NCBI GenBank assembly: GCA_016700055.1
Contig: CP064997.1
Span: 2,046,001 to 2,110,000 of the forward strand
Length of the DNA stretch: 64,000 nucleotides
DNA from: Actinomycetota bacterium
GTDB lineage: Bacteria; Actinomycetota; Acidimicrobiia; Acidimicrobiales; Ilumatobacteraceae
Direction: 5' to 3'
Part shown: positions 63,274 through 64,000 of the stretch, one piece after another
Position numbering within the stretch: the first letter of the stretch is position 1
Layout: each line of letters opens with the position of its first letter
Notes under the pieces: model-generated
Databases searched by the model: none
What the model saw: the letters and a program-made list of their open reading frames with translations, nothing else
Told to the model about the DNA's origin: nothing
Made by a program: the position numbers and the translations under genes

Positions 63274-64000
63274 TCAGTTCCGTGCGCCACCCTCGAGGTA
63301 CCGGCGCACGGTCACCCGCTTGCCGCGGATCGAGGTACGGCTCATCGCCGCGAGCACCTCGTCGACGGCCGACTCGGGGATCTCGACGGTAGAGGAGTGC
63401 TCGCCGACCTTGATCGCACCGATGTCACGCCCGGTGAGACGCGTCTCGTTCGCGATCGCGCCGACCAGGTCCTGTGGACGCACCTTCGACGCGCGGCCCG
63501 CACCGACGTAGATCCGCGCGGTCCGCTGGCTGTCGGAGAGCTGCCGCTTGCCGCCGCCCTCGCGGTCGGGGCGTTCAGTGCGCTCGGCGCGCTTGCCACC
63601 CGCAGGCCGGTCCCACGAGGCGGCGAGGTCGGGGATCTCGGCCTCGTCGAGCATTGCCCCGGTGGACTCGTGGGCCAACTTCAGCGCGGCGAGCGCGATG
63701 TCTGCCAGGTCGTGGTTCTCGTTCAACACGTCGAGCAGGCGGGCGAACTGCTCGAGGTCGTCGGCCCCGAGCGCATCTCGCACCGTGTCGAGCGTCTGCT
63801 CCATCTGCTTCGCGCGCAGGTCGGCGACGGTCGGGATCTTCGCGATCGCGATCTTCTGCTTGGTGATCCGTTCGATGTTCTGCAGCAGGCGCTGCTCGCG
63901 GGGCTCGGCCAGCGTGATCGCGGTGCCTTCCCGCCCGGCGCGCCCGACGCGACCGATGCGGTGCACGTAAGCATCGGCGTCCGAGGGCACCTCGTAGTTG
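63274..64000 (-). CDS. DEAD-box RNA helicase, C-terminal part (runs off window)
   Basis: The visible 242 codons begin within the helicase core: DAYVHRIGRVGRAGREGTAI is motif VI (HRIGRVGRAGR). A linker (RAKQMEQTLDTVRDALGADDLEQFARLLDVL) leads to a DbpA-type RNA-binding domain (ARIYVGAGRASKVRPQDLVGAIANETRLTGRDIGAIKVGEHSSTVEIP), as in DeaD/CsdA. The 5' end lies beyond position 64000. The protein helps RNA folding or ribosome assembly, often in cold stress. Confidence 0.9.
   Translation of the reverse strand, partial: NYEVPSDADAYVHRIGRVGRAGREGTAITLAEPREQRLLQNIERITKQKIAIAKIPTVADLRAKQMEQTLDTVRDALGADDLEQFARLLDVLNENHDLADIALAALKLAHESTGAMLDEAEIPDLAASWDRPAGGKRAERTERPDREGGGKRQLSDSQRTARIYVGAGRASKVRPQDLVGAIANETRLTGRDIGAIKVGEHSSTVEIPESAVDEVLAAMSRTSIRGKRVTVRRYLEGGARN

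Overview
The window is a high-GC, gene-dense stretch of a chromosome that looks actinobacterial. Supporting signs are a WS/DGAT wax-ester synthase, an Rv2466c-like thioredoxin-fold protein, two mycothiol-type DinB-like proteins (TIGR03084/TIGR03086-like), LLM-type flavin oxidoreductase, K+-independent H+-pyrophosphatase, frequent GTG starts and many ATGA/GTGA stop-start overlaps. The gene mix fits a marine or freshwater Acidimicrobiia (Ilumatobacter-like) best; this placement is inference. I see no rRNA, tRNA, insertion sequence, prophage or CRISPR array.

Layout. 1-9.1 kb: housekeeping and small enzymes (thioredoxin-fold protein, isochorismatase-like hydrolase, CDF transporter, leucyl aminopeptidase, SLC13 permease, pirin, small acetyltransferase, DUF2249 protein, methyltransferase, two flavin-oxidoreductase-like proteins). 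9.1-23.7 kb: a lipid/acyl metabolism region with MarR regulator, EthD protein, alpha/beta hydrolase, WS/DGAT, HAD-PlsC fusion, SnoaL-like protein, a branched-chain-amino-acid-type ABC importer (binding protein, fused LivH-LivM permease, two ATPases), acyl-CoA synthetase and gpsA. Three near-identical palindromes (TCTGACG-N3-CGTCAGA type) lie in this region, at 10380, 15204 and 22674. Two have clear promoter geometry, and all three suggest one TetR-type regulon. 23.7-29.2 kb: envelope lipoproteins, a carboxymuconolactone-decarboxylase-like protein, an MFS transporter and a tandem array of three 73-bp palindromic repeats at 27224-27443.

29.2-38.9 kb: a tightly coupled operon (acyl-CoA carboxylase beta and biotin-carrying alpha subunits, AtuA-like protein, TetR regulator, DinB-like protein) followed by a single polypeptide joining a Baeyer-Villiger-type monooxygenase to an esterase. 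38.8-47.2 kb, mostly minus strand: a likely operon starting with a CcoN/NnrS-like multi-heme-histidine membrane protein, then a DUF59 Fe-S assembly factor, a cysteine-bearing SufR-like regulator, a SPASM radical SAM protein (TIGR04053/heme d1-like), a membrane protein, an MBL-fold hydrolase and a thioesterase-like protein. A second CcoN-like protein lies just beyond.

47.2-64 kb: hypothetical helical protein, VOC protein, HrpA helicase, Nudix hydrolase, a LysR regulator translationally coupled to an anchored HtrA-like protease, CorA, H+-pyrophosphatase with a hairpin-rich leader, DedA, DinB-like protein, LLM oxidoreductase, a three-cupredoxin class-II NirK-like protein with its own SufR-like regulator, and the 3' part of a DEAD-box helicase running off the window. 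The two SufR-like regulators, one next to NirK and one inside the CcoN-like/DUF59/radical SAM operon, suggest a shared nitrogen-oxide or redox response. This is the most system-like signal here, together with the palindrome-marked acyl regulon and the monooxygenase-esterase fusion.
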